A stretch of 64,000 nt of DNA from Blastobasis lacticolella (Eukaryota > Arthropoda > Insecta > Lepidoptera > Blastobasidae). A program made the translations under genes and the position numbers. Where the stretch lies: the NCBI GenBank assembly GCA_905147135.1, contig LR990045.1:15042173-15106172 (forward strand), in the 5' to 3' direction. The notes under the pieces are model-generated. The model was not told the origin of the DNA. It saw nothing but the letters and a program-made list of their open reading frames with translations, and made no database searches. This document shows, one piece after another, positions 34,115-45,900 of the stretch. Positions within the stretch are counted from its first letter, which is position 1. Each line of letters opens with the position of its first letter.

Positions 34115-36566
34115 CTAATTACGAACTCCAAATTGCACACATATAGTAAGATACGTCGTAACGGTGGCCACCATCTGCAAAAGGTATAAATATTAAAATC
34201 TGCGGTTATGCATTGTTGTTGCCTGCAACCTAAGTGCATGATTCGTAGATGTTATGGGCGACAGTGACCGCTTACCATCAGGTGGGCTGTCTGCTCGTTT
34301 GTCACGGAGTAGTATAAAAAAATATTTATTTTGTATAATACAATCTGGGAGTTTTCAAATTCAAAGTAAAAAGCTTCTTTTTCCCCGACTGCGCGACGCA
34401 AACTAAAGTATAAACATACATTGTTCCTTTGTAGCAGTCTAGAGAACAAACGGCCGATTTTAATGTTTCTTACGTCTATCGATTTCTCTTATATTTCTCG
34501 ATTTGCAATATCATGTTAATAATAACCAACAATAAAAACGTTATTATCATGATACCTACAGTAGATATGAGCGTAGCATCCAGCGAGAAGTATCCGTAGA
34601 TCGACAATCCTGTGTCTTGATAGAGCATCAACGAAGAAAAGTGCTGGACCTGTGGCATATTCAATTTCTTTATTTATACTTCATTTACAAACAGTACAAT
34701 TAGGCGGTTTTAAAGCCAATATAGAATTATCTACCAGTATACGAGAGATAACAATCGAAAAAGGTATTCACTTGGTTCGATTTATATATTCAAACTTTTC
34801 ATTATATGATGCCAAAATTTTAGTTACCTCTATTAACGTTATTAAGAGTTTTCGATATTTTTTCTTTCTGCAAATATTGTAGAGATTTGTTAATTTGTAG
34901 TAAGACTACATGGGTCGTGGTCCCACTAGACTCTGAAGCCTCAAGATGTGTAATACGCGCGTTATATCACGCAGTTCAAGTGAGTAGTTATAGCACCGGA
35001 AAAATGATAAGGGTTGATTTTTAAAGCTTTGGTTTTAAATTTGTAAAACAAAGTAAAATTATATTTAATATCAATGAAATGGAGAGATAACAAAATGCCA
35101 TTTGGTATCGAATACGCTTTCGACCATGTGGATTAATTAATACACCATGGGGATAAAGCAGTGACTTCCTAGGGTGACCTAGGGTGACTTGAAAATGACG
35201 TAAAGCGATGATTTGACTCTGGAGTTTATTGAATCACCTCTATAAAAACTCGTTGCTTGAATCAGACGTTTTAATTATTGTCTCAGAGATGGTGTAAAAA
35301 GGAAAGTATTCACCTCTGGAATAAAGCTGCCTTAGTCTTGGGCGGCTTGAACCCCTCGCTTCACTCAAGACTCTACTCTCAATATGCCGCCCATGATGGA
35401 ATACACTGGTGTATAATCTACTATTTTTCAATTTTAAACCAAAACCTTTAAAAATACCCTTTATAACTATTTGCCATTCCATATTGCCCCCCCCTTTCCC
35501 TAAATGGTAAGCATGAACAAACCTCGTTTTTTAGCGCATTTCCCGAAGAAGCCAGTAGATATATCTTCAAAAATTGATAACCCAACCATATGCAGGTATT
35601 TACTAAAGTGTGGGCGTTGCTGCTTCCCGTAACCAGTCCTCGATAAATAAGATACGCATTGCTTACTGTACAATGCAAGCATTGCAGTGTAGTAACTAAT
35701 ATAGTTGCTTGAAACGCCTCGTTTATATCATTTTTTATCGCAATTGCTCTAACGTAGACTCGTTCAATATCTCCTAAAGTTGCACAATGTTCTTTCGGTA
35801 CTATTATCACATTCGCAATAGTCGGCTTCTTCCCCTTCAATCTCAGCATTTGGTCGTTCAAACTTCTCAGCACAAACACGACCATGATGACGAGAGCATA
35901 ATAAAAATACAGGTAGACTATCTGTACTGTCTGTGGCAAATTAAATGTGATTATCACCAGTACCATCTTCCACAAGTCAACTGGCTGCCGCGTAAAGTTA
36001 ACGCACACCTGAAGCAGTATGATGAAGACAATCGACCCCAGGATAACAAAATTTATTTGAAAGCGGAGAGATGAAAGTATTCTTTGGCTATTATCATTGT
36101 TTACTTCAGCATAAATTGAAGCTATCTTATTCAAGATCTTTACATATCTGTATCGATTGAGAAACGAGCTTGTGTACGCCACTGTACAAACGATGGCCAA
36201 TGCAGCTATTATAACAACATAATTCGACTTTATCATAATGCCCTCGGTTATGTCACTTGGCCCTGTCCAGTAATATAAATATTGCCAATGTATATAAATG
36301 AAAATGTACAGTACTAAAAGAATAGTAATCACCCACGCTGAATTAATAAAAATAGTTTTAGGCAAAATCAAATATCGATTTGTTATTTTTTGGAACTTTA
36401 TGCTGTATGGAAATAATCCGAATATAGTTATTAAAGTGTAAAGGGGTTTAAATATGACATGAATATTTAGTTCTTCGTTGGGTTTCGGTGTTGAAGAGAA
36501 GAAGTTTGTGAAGCAGAATACCATTTTTTTGCTTTGTTTAGAAAAGCGGCGAGACACGAAGGACAC
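34115..36566 (-). CDS. Gustatory receptor A (7tm_7 family), possibly impaired
   Basis: Exons 35523-36566 (348 codons), 34560-34649 (30 codons, ending FSLDATLIST) and 34115-34174 (MVATVTTYLTICVQFGVRN). All joins are phase 0, giving 397 residues. Seven hydrophobic segments and the terminal TYLTICVQF, a version of the TYhhhhhQF signature of insect gustatory receptors, identify the family; these are ligand-gated cation channels with intracellular N-terminus. It is a tandem paralogue of receptor B (shared EELNI-IFKPLY, FGLFPYSIKF, LASSGNALK). Receptor B has an extra 69-nt exon between the first and second listed here; in A the matching segment (34828-34867) is only 40 nt, which would break the frame, so A must skip it or is a pseudogene. 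The start could be the inner Met at KMVF. Confidence 0.85.
34828..34867 (-). pseudogene. Shortened relic of receptor exon 2
   Basis: Bounded by TTTGCAG and GAG|GTAACT like receptor B exon 40471-40539, and reading KEKISKTLNN against B's AEKIGQTLHT. It is 29 nt shorter than B's exon, so inclusion shifts frame; readthrough hits TAA at once. Confidence 0.65.
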
Positions 36567-36724
36567 GCTTGAACGAATCAGTTAAAGAACCAATTTATGG
36601 TATGCATTAGAAAATTGCATCATTAAAATCCAAGCACCGTGATGAATATCGGCGCGATAATTTTAACAAATATGTAATTTTCATGTCACTTTAAACCTTT
36701 TAGTTTATTAGTAGTAGAGAGACA
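36567..36724. other. Receptor A upstream flank
   Basis: Should contain the promoter of receptor A on the - strand. No element recognised. Confidence 0.35.
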
Positions 36725-37034
36725 ACCTACTTTACCCCTACTAGAATCAAGCACTTCCCTGCCCTACCCCTACTCAACCCTACTCCAATCTACCCCTAGC
36801 CAACCCCTACCATACCACTCCTCTACCCTACCAATCCCTACTTCTACACTCACCTCTACACATAGTCTACATCCACCCTACACGTACATGACATCTACCC
36901 TACATCTAAACTACACCTATCGTACACTTGTACCTTATACCAACCCTACACCTAGCCTACAACTACCATACACCTGCCTTATACTTACCCGATAACTGCC
37001 CTATACCAACCCTACACCTACCCTTGCACCAACC
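36725..37034. repeat. Pyrimidine-rich degenerate tandem array
   Basis: Dominated by variants of CCTAC and CCTACACCTA on the + strand, with almost no G. It continues after the LINE insert to about 37470. No fixed period; short units of 5-12 bases are mixed. It lies between the two gustatory receptor genes. Confidence 0.75.
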
Positions 37035-37050
37035 CACCAACCATACACCT

Positions 37051-37415
37051 TATTTTTTTTACGCGCGGAATGCATTACGCTTGATACCCTCCGTAGTGGG
37101 GGACGGAAGGCCTGTGTAAGGCTCCCAACAGTTGCCAGTGTACCCACTAAACCCCGCGACGCTCCTGCATCGCCTGAAAGGAGGTCTCGAAGCCTTGTCA
37201 TCCACGACACCTCCGGCGACCGCCCGCTTTACACGGCGAGCCCGCCATGCCCCCCTTGCGAGGGGCGGCTGGGAATAGCCGGATGCGGCGAACTATTCCC
37301 ACTCGGAGGTGGGGGCCTGTGCAATGCAGGCGGAGGTGCCCCCGCACCTCCTGCCCGCTGGCCGCCACCGGGAGCGAGAAGGGAGCGGTCGTATAGCCGC
37401 CTTCTCACTCCTCTT
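37051..37415 (-). mobile_element. R1-type LINE 3' end inserted into the array
   Basis: A 365-bp GC-rich block with T8 at its left end (poly(A) on the - strand) is flanked by a 16-bp duplication CACCAACCATACACCT (37035-37050 and 37416-37431). On the - strand it holds GGTTTAGTGGGTACAC, similar to the TTTAGTGGGTAGG block in the 3' UTR of the R1-type LINE at 45637. The duplication is itself a piece of the host array. Confidence 0.75.
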
Positions 37416-37730
37416 CACCAACCATACACCTACTCTTACCCTACCTACCTTTTATCTTACATACAAACCGTATCCTGACAATTACATTTTACAAAAAAGA
37501 TTTTGTTAAATAGGTGCAGCCGTTCTGAAATTATGCGCGAACATGTAACTTTTTTGTACCGTGGGTTATATTATTGAAATTACCAAAGGGATTTCAAAGT
37601 TTTATATTATATATAGTTTTCTATTGATGAAAGAACTTTTAAAATCGGTTTAGTAGTAGTAAACAAACAACCCAACAAATCGTCAAATAATAATATATTT
37701 ATTGGTTTTAGAGCTTTCGTAGTTATTTAC

Positions 37731-37797
37731 TGCACATGTTATCTGGTTTATTACCACGGTTTTTATCTAATCGTGGTAATAAACCGATAACATGCGC
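37731..37797. repeat. Perfect-type hairpin
   Basis: GCACATGTTATCTGGTTTAT and TTACCACG face CGTGGTAA and TAAACCGATAACATGCGC across a short loop (arms about 27 bp with one or two mismatches). Could be a tiny MITE. Confidence 0.65.
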
Positions 37798-38424
37798 AAT
37801 GATAGTAATAATTTATTTTGTCTTAATAATAATAGTATAGATGATTGTTGATTTAACAGATAACATTATCATTTTACTTTCTGGTATAAGTTTAATTTTG
37901 ACGATAAATCGACATGGCAACCGCGGTATGAGGTACGCGAGAACAACATCGAAGAGCAATCCAGTGTTTATTTTCTACTTCTAAGACCAGGACTCTACTG
38001 ACACGGCGTGCTGCTCAATAATTGCCTGCCAAAAAATATATCGATAGTCCCATGTGATAGGACATCACTTAAAAATTGCCACGTCACCTGTCGCGGATGT
38101 GAGCTATATATATATTTACTATGAGGAGGAAGATTCAGACAAGTGGTAAAAGGAAAAATCGACATAGATTATCGAGTGATGTCGCATTACTTGAAAATTG
38201 CCATGTCGACCTGTCGCGGACAGTACTTTCTTTGGGTTGCAGGGGTAAGTAAGTTAGGCATGTATATAAAAATAATGTTTATTTATTTACTTTACAGTTT
38301 GTTGCAAATAAATAGAATTAAAGTAGGTAATAGACATCAACAGCCACAAATTTCTCCAAAAATATATCTCTTCCAGCAGCAAGTCTAAAGAAGTTAGATG
38401 TTATTGAATAACATTCCATTTGAT
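37798..38424. other. Spacer downstream of receptor B
   Basis: Contains a local duplication (AAAAATTGCCACGTCACCTG at about 38070 and AAAATTGCCATGTCGACCTG at about 38193, each followed by TCGCGGA). An AATAAA on the - strand (38278-38283) lies about 140 nt past the stop of receptor B. Confidence 0.45.
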
Positions 38425-41400
38425 TTAATCTGAGACACTAGTTTTTTCGAATTGCACTAATATAATAAGATACATCGTAACCGTCGCAACCATCTGTAAA
38501 AGAGACAATATTATTTCATAAGCGATTTTGGACATAATACACAAAGATCACGTATCTACCAGGCTGGGAATTGAAAGTGAACCGTAGGTGCAGTGTGTGA
38601 GGTATCGAAAAGTAGGTTTCAAGAGTAAACTACAAAAGTAAAGACGATACGTAAGTATTTTCCACAGAAATATAATATTATAATATTACTATATATACAT
38701 TGACTTGCTTAAACTGTTATTCACAGAATAATTTCTAAATTGACTTATTTAAATAAGAAATCGGCACAACAACGATAAGTATTCACTACACACACATTGT
38801 TACAACATCTAAAATAAATAGTTTTCTATACATGTATTCATAGTATAAAACAAAGTTGCTTCCCGCCACCTGTCCGTATGTATCTATGTACGCTTAGATA
38901 TTTTAAACTACGCGACGGATTTTAATGCGGTTTTCAACAATAGATAATGAATGATAATGAATGAATTTAAGAGGAAGGTTCCAAGCAAGATAAAAAGGTA
39001 GGTAGAGGTAAAGTAGGTGTATACGAACCAAGTCGCGCCGGGTGCACTATTTAAATAAAAAATTAGATTTCTGTGGATAATATGTGGATGTGGATTGTCG
39101 TTGTTGTGCTCGAGTTTTGTCTTTTTCTATTGACGGCCGCACCGCACGGAAATACGCTGTATTTCCACACCGGATTCTCCACAATTGTTAAATTATTCAG
39201 AAATTGGTGCAATTTGTTACTTTTAGCCCAGAATACCTGCAATCAAATTCTTCCCTACCTACAGTGTTAGTTTTATGGCACTGGTGGTGACCCGTGTTAT
39301 CTGATCCATTCTGAACCTACATCCAAAGCCTAGGTGGATAGCTGTTCCATATAAATAACTATAAAATTTTTGCAAAATACATACCGTAGTCATGAGCGTA
39401 GCATCCAGTGAGAAGTATCCATAAACCGACAGACCTGTGTCTTGGTGTTGCATTAGCGAAGAAAAGTGCTGCACCTGCGTTGTGGGATAGTTTTGCATTA
39501 TTGGGTAATTATGTTTCTGTGAAAGTTGCCTGGAAGAGATCGCTTGTAGCGATAAGGCCACCTTTACTCAACTGTCTCACTGATTTTAACTGTATCTACT
39601 GTATTATGTTTTGTATAAGCAATAAAGTGTTTATCAATCTATCTATGTAGAAAAAGCATGTTAACTGTAGGGTGTTAAAAGTAGTGTAGTTAACTTAAAC
39701 AATCCTATGTTTTCCCTCACGGTAAGAGCGTCGGTTAGTGTTCAACTAATGTATATAACTCAGAAAACAGTCATTTGTACATGACGGTACTGGGGTTCAA
39801 CCCGGTACCTCGGGGTACGAGTCGGGACCCTTAATCATTAGGCCACCGACATTCACTTTTAAGTTAACTCCACTTATCATCATCTTGGCGTTAATGTCCC
39901 GGTTGTGCTATCGAGGACGAGGACCCGGGGTCCGCCTTGACCATGATCCAGGATTTGGTGATCAGGTAATTACAGTGAAGCGACTACCACCTGACCTCCG
40001 TGACCCTTACCAGGGGAACCTGACCAGAATACACAGGTTTCATCACGATGTTTTCCCTCACCGTAAGAGCATCGGTTAAAATTCAACGAATGTATATAAC
40101 TCAGAAAAGAGTCATTGGTACATGGCCGTAGCGGGATTCGAACCTATAACCCGGTACCTCTCGCTTATGAGTCGGATACTCCGACGCTTCTCCCGTTATT
40201 TAATAATTCCTGCTAAAACCAATCTGGATTTACTTATTACGTGAATATTGAAAATTTGGCCCTCAGTAATTTAGATCTTTCTCCTCACAAAGCCAGTAAA
40301 GCCCACTCATCCTCATCATCCTAGCGTTTATCCCGGCTTCTGCCAGGGTCCGCTTTCCGACTCATTCTTCTCCACTTCGCCCGGTCCCCGGGATCCTCGC
40401 GTCGTAGGCCGTTGGCCAGTAAAGCCCACTGTTTCAGATTAAATATTAAGTTTACCAAGTGTCTTGTTACCTCTAAAAGCATCCTTATATCCTGTTTCTC
40501 TGTTGGTATAGTGTGAAGAGTTTGCCCTATTTTCTCTGCCTGCAAAATAATATTGTTAACATTGTAGGTACTTTGAACCTATCTGGCAGAGACTTCATTA
40601 TAATTCATATAATTTCATGGGTAGGTGTAGGACAGGGTACTTTCCATATATCAGGGAGGTCATTTAAAATGGTCGCTCGGGAAAAAGATAAACTGCCCTT
40701 CTTTTAAAAAATGATTTCCACGCGAACGAAGTCGCGGGCAAAAGCTACTAATTTCATAAATAAAAATACAAACCTCGATTTTCAGTGCATTCCCTGAAGA
40801 CGCTAGGATATATATTTTTAATACTTGATACCCGATCCAAATGACGCAGTTTAAAATAGCGTGAATACTGTGTTTCGCTGAAACAGCTCCGTGATAAATA
40901 ATGTAGGCTTCGCTTACAATAGAATGTAAGCATTGTATTGTAGTCATCAATATGGCGGCTTGGAACGCCTTATTAATATCCTTTTTTATGGCAATTGCTC
41001 TCATATAGACGTGTTCCAACTGTCTCAGAGAGCTGCAGGATTTATTTTGCACTTTTATCACATTCGCAATATTCGGCGTCTTCTCCGTTAATCTCAGCAT
41101 GTTGTCCTCCAGACTTCTTAGTACAAACACAACCATTATAATGAGTGAATAATAGAAACAGAGATAAAGTATCTGCACCACCTGTGGTAGGTTAAATGAA
41201 AAGGTCACAAGTACTATCGTCCATATCCCATCGGCCCGAGTAAAGTTTACGCACACCTGAACAATTATGAGTGCAATAATCGATCCTATTACAATAACAT
41301 TGATTTGAAAGCGAAGCGCCGACAATTTCTTCTGACTTTTTTCGTTAGTTAACTCATCGAATACTGCAGATATCGCGTTCATAATATTCACATATCTTTT

Positions 41401-41871
41401 TCTATTCAGAAATGTACATATATAAGCTACCATACACACGACAGCCAGTGCAGCTATTTCAACAAGATAATTAATTTCAGTCAAAATAGCATCCGTGAAG
41501 GAACTTTGTTGAGACGATTTGTATAAGTAATGTATATGTGCGATCACGAATGTGTACATCAATAAGAGAACTGAAACCGCACACACTGAATTAATATATA
41601 TAGAGCTCGATGAAGTCACGTATTGATTTTTCGTAGTATTAAACTTAATACTGTATGGAAATAAGCCGAAAACAGACAATAATAAGTATAGGGGTTTAAA
41701 TATGATGCCTATATTAAGTTCTTCGAAAGGTTTTGGATTAGGAGTGAGGTATTTTTTTAAACCGAAACTGAACACCATTTTTTGTTGCAAAAGCTGATCG
41801 ATCGCTAAAAGCGTATTGGACCGCGAACGCGAGTGAGTGGTTCCGAGCCACGTATTAGACGCATTAGACAT
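38425..41871 (-). CDS. Gustatory receptor B (7tm_7 family)
   Basis: Four exons: 40774-41871 (366 codons), 40471-40539 (23, AEKIGQTLHT...), 39385-39474 (30, ending FSLDATLMTT) and 38425-38493 (22, MVATVTMYLIILVQF...). All joins are phase 0, for 441 residues. Seven hydrophobic segments and the terminal MYLIILVQF match the C-terminal signature of insect gustatory receptors, ligand-gated channels of taste neurons. It appears intact and is the closest relative of receptor A next door, so the pair is a tandem duplication. The ligand cannot be told; most such lepidopteran expansions are bitter-type, which is inference. The first ATG adds about 31 residues before KMVFSF; the inner Met aligns with an inner Met of receptor A, so either could be used. 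Confidence 0.92.
39478..39650 (+). repeat. 3' end of a dispersed retroelement in receptor B intron
   Basis: GTTGCCTGGAAGAGATCGCT, GATAAGGCCACC and GCAATAAAGTGTTTATC are a familiar lepidopteran 3'-end block with an AATAAA signal. An inverse copy lies at about 44140-44245. Confidence 0.6.
39703..39860 (-). mobile_element. tRNA-derived SINE, copy 5 (head portion)
   Basis: Runs from TTTTCCCTCACGGTAAGAGC to ATTAGGCCACC. On the - strand it starts GGTGGCCTAATGATTAAGGG (A box) and has a GGTTGAACCCC B-box relic. The adjacent unit at 39874 repeats the family. Confidence 0.7.
39874..40195 (-). mobile_element. tRNA-derived SINE, copy 6 (near full)
   Basis: Extends from ATCATCTTGGCGTTAATGTC to AGTCGGATACTCCGACG. 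On the - strand GGTTCGAATCCCGC is a clear B box. Body blocks match the other copies. Confidence 0.75.
40310..40425. repeat. Dispersed repeat scrap
   Basis: CCCGGCTTCTGCCAGGGTCC, shared with about 12020. Non-coding, in the intron between receptor B exons 2 and 3. Confidence 0.5.
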
Positions 41872-42972
41872 TGCCCATTAAAACCTCAGTGTGGTGATAA
41901 ATATCAGCGTTTTATGTTTGTTTATTCATGATGATTCCGTGTTACAATGCAAAAATATTATTATTAAATCGGCATTAGTGCGATGAACATCAATGAGCCG
42001 TACCTTTATGAAACACTAGATTTTATGCCCGCGACTTCGTCCGCGTAAAATTCGGTTACTACGTTCCTACCCGTTCCCGTTGGAACCACACTGAATTTGG
42101 AGAAAACTATAGCCTATGTTACTCACTGATAATGAGGTTTTATATAGTTGAAATAATTTTTAAAATCGGTTAAGTACTCAAGTTTATTACAAACAAAAAT
42201 ACAAATCTCTTCTAACTGAAAACGTTTCAATATTTGTGGTATTACAGACAAACTGTTTTTAAATAACCGAGTTTTAACAATGATATAAGTTGTCATTATG
42301 GATAAGATTGTGTGATAAGTATTAAAAAAACGTTAGGTGAAACAAAACTCACATGTAATAAAAAATACAATCAGTAATTATAGAGCTGACATAATTGTTA
42401 GCCACGCAATGTGTAGCCGAGTTTAATTCATCCGTTTTCTATTGTAATATAGGTAGATATAAGTATAAAGCAATACATTAAAAACTCTACCACTACGTAT
42501 CCCTTTCAAGTAATAAAATAACGTTGAATAGGTATTCAGTGAACTAGAGATTCAGAGACTTCAATGAAATGTACACATGCTCTTTTTATACAGATATTGC
42601 AGGTATATTGCAACAAACCGGTGACAGCGTCGCTGTTGGTGGAACTGACAGGACAGTTCAAAATGACTGACACTTAGTTCCAGCTTTGGCCACCGGGTCA
42701 GATAAGTTTGTGGCACTGTATTGTTCCTTCTTCGTCTCTATGTCAGACAGCTGACGTCGGATCAAGACAGAACACTTCACTTTTTTTATGGAAATCCACA
42801 TCAGTGCACATCAGCGCTGGAAAAATCTAAATTATAGTTAAAAATGCACAAAAGGCCTTTCTAAATTCTAGTAGATTTACTAGCTGATGTGAAAAAAAAA
42901 TTGCAAACACGTATTTTGGTGGAAAAGTCCGGGACCAAGTTTTATGCAAGTTTGTTGTGAGAGTCTGTAGGC
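41872..42972. other. Intergenic between receptor B and the MDH-like gene
   Basis: Holds the promoter regions of both genes. 42015-42210 is a dispersed repeat (GCCCGCGACTTCGTCCGCG). 42620-42715 is a relative of the loop of the foldback at 24308-24518 (ACAGCGTCGCTGTTG... GTCAGATAAGTTTGT). No other gene seen. Confidence 0.5.
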
Positions 42973-45900
42973 ATGGTGGTGATTGAAGCGCTGGGGAGGG
43001 TTTGTCGAGTCGCGGGGCAGGTGTTGGGGACGCCATGCCACGGGGCGGCGGCGGCGTCCTGGGCGGCGCGCCGGGGCTACGCCACGGGCGCGAAATGCGG
43101 CGGCCCCTGCGGCATGAAGGTCACCATCTGCGGGGCAGCGGGCTGCACAGGTTAGCTTACTGTTACTGCCAGTAAACTGTTATTTTTTTATTGAGTTTTC
43201 TGTGATTTCATAGAGATAATAGGAAGAATAATCGTTGTTACAACCGTATTGAGTCCGGCAGAGTAGAGTTGCACCAACCCTTTACACTCCAAGGTTTTTT
43301 ACATTGTCTGGGGAAGGCATATGAACAGACAGTCCATCTGATGGAAAGTGGGTTCGGGTGGGAAAGTGGGTGGGACAAGGCCATTTGTTTTCGTGACAAA
43401 ATATAGTCTTCGTAGAGTGGAAAATGGGCAGCAGCATCGTTATATTTATTACACTGTGATCTCCAACCAGTCTGGCAAGCGTGGAGATTAGGGCAACAAC
43501 CTCCCCTTAGAGGCCCTATGTCCTGCTGTGAACTGTTATGGACTGCGATGATGAATCGTTGTTACAGGATAGTAGGTTTCTGCGTTATGGGAGCGGTACT
43601 AGAGGGAATGCGGTGATGTCAAATTATTGACGGGGAATATCCATGTGAATCGAATTCACTTAAGTTGAAACTCCTTACTCTACTAAACTTAAAATTATTT
43701 TATTAATAAAACTTACAGTATGCTTGGGTAAACACCTCTGTATCGATCAACTGTGTAGACTTGTTCTGTGTGTTCTACTTGACACGTATATTCTCACTTT
43801 TATACAATGAATAGATATTTTATTTTATTTTGCTACCATACTGTGCCAAACTGTGGGATATTGTTGGAATATCCCCACCCCTGGGTCCGAGCCAACTTCA
43901 CCTGCATATGGTTCCCTACTAATAGACGTAGGATGCCCTGTGAATCAGCTTTTCCCTAACGAGTTATGCGGGTCAAATTGTAGTCTAACGCCCAGTTTCT
44001 GAAACGCTTGTCAATGTTAATCATTGATTAAAACTCTTTCCGTCTCTGTCCACAATTCACCATAGACAAGGATGGCGAATTTACCCAAGCCGCAATTACC
44101 CGCTAGGATTTTATTTTTATTTATTTATAACACTTTATTGTACATTAAAGGAAATCGTAAAAATGCAGTTTAAAACAATATAGGTACAAGGGCGGCCTTA
44201 TCGCTGAGAGCGATCTCTTCCAGGCAACCATTGGATGATGATGATTACGTTGAAAATTAGTTTTTGATATTTCATTAGCCATATCCAATTGAGGGTCGAT
44301 ACTGCTCGACCGACGGTCAGCGCTGATCAATTATCCCATCAATGACTTCGACCGCATACAAGTCGGTCATGTCGTGTACCCGTGGGAGCTACTTACTCGC
44401 GACAAATTATAGTCTGTGTATTATTTTGGGATTTGCACATCACTGCAAATAATTGTCAAAATCCGTTCAGTAGTTTCTGGTTTAGAATTTAGAATTTTGT
44501 ACGACCAACTACTGTGCAGAGCTGATGATTGCTACGCACGTGTAGCGACTACTACATACGCACGCATAACGACTGCTACGCTCGCGTAGCCGCTCCTACG
44601 ATGTCAGCTCTGGGGCCTAATTCTCGCTCTGTGACATCTCGTTTTCGAAATTTTTTCTAGCCACATATCTCCATGATTATAGACATTGAAATGTCTATTG
44701 CAATCAAAAATTGTTTCTAAACTGTCTTCGACAGTCGTATATTGTTGAAGATCAGTTTCAGTGACGTTTAATACAGTTTTTTGACTAGAGAATAGGTATG
44801 TCGAATCGCCCTCCTGACCGTCGGTGGCGCCCTAAATCCGGCCTACGACAGTATAATTTTGGCATTTTTGTATACTAACCGCAATCAACGTGGTGCCCAA
44901 CAGGACAACCTTTGGCACTACTCCTGAAGCAGTCTTCACTGATAGACGAGTTGGCTGTTTATGACGTCTGCCCAACGTGCGGCTTTGGGCTGGAGTTGAG
45001 CCACGTGGACACCAAGTGCCGCGTCGCGTCGTACTCCGGTAAACACATGCTCGCCTGCGCGCTAAAGGTCAGTCGCGATTGTATACTTTTATTTGAAATA
45101 CTACGACACGATAAGTTGTAATCTTACCTAACCTTAGTCACCTGCCGATCCACGAGCGTATTTTGTTTAGTTAAGAAATTTGGAGCTGATAATGAGCTCC
45201 ACAGGATGCAACTTAAATTTATGCATCACAGATGTTTTAGGTGATAGTACCTAACCTATTTCTGTCAGGGAAGACAGCCCGCCCACTTGTTTACTAAATT
45301 TAAAGAAAATTACTGGTCGGAGTTGAGAGTGCCTCCTGAGGTTCCTTGACACTTTGCCACATCGTAACCTAATAATTCAGCGTTTTGGTAAATTTTGTTG
45401 CAGTTTATAATTTTTCGAAAGTCTATAATCAATTCTCTAGATATATTATGAACTAACAGTCCTTACAATCTTGCGGTAACATATGCAAATAAAATGAAAA
45501 CTTTTTTCTTATTTATTTATTTATTGAGGAAAACAACACAAGTATTACACATAAACAAAACATATGCCGCGGTCCGGCTCTGCCTAGCATTGTCGAGCAC
45601 GGTCCGGTCGTGGTTGGCGTAGGGTGGGTTTACTGCCAGGGCAATACGTGGCTACCGTACCATCTCCTTTGAGGCGGCTTGCATTTTAGCTGGAACGCTG
45701 CCTTGGGATTTGGTTGCTGAAATTTTGGCTTTTTTATACTGGCGGACTGCCGAAGCACGTTGCGACGGGGTTGATCTTGTGCCTGAGGTCACGAAAGAAT
45801 GGCGACAAAGTGCCCGAGAAAGGGCGATTGGAAGCTGGAGTCAGCGACTTCTGGAGCCTTCCGCGGGAATTCGCACAATAGAGGCGATCCGCCCCGTCCT

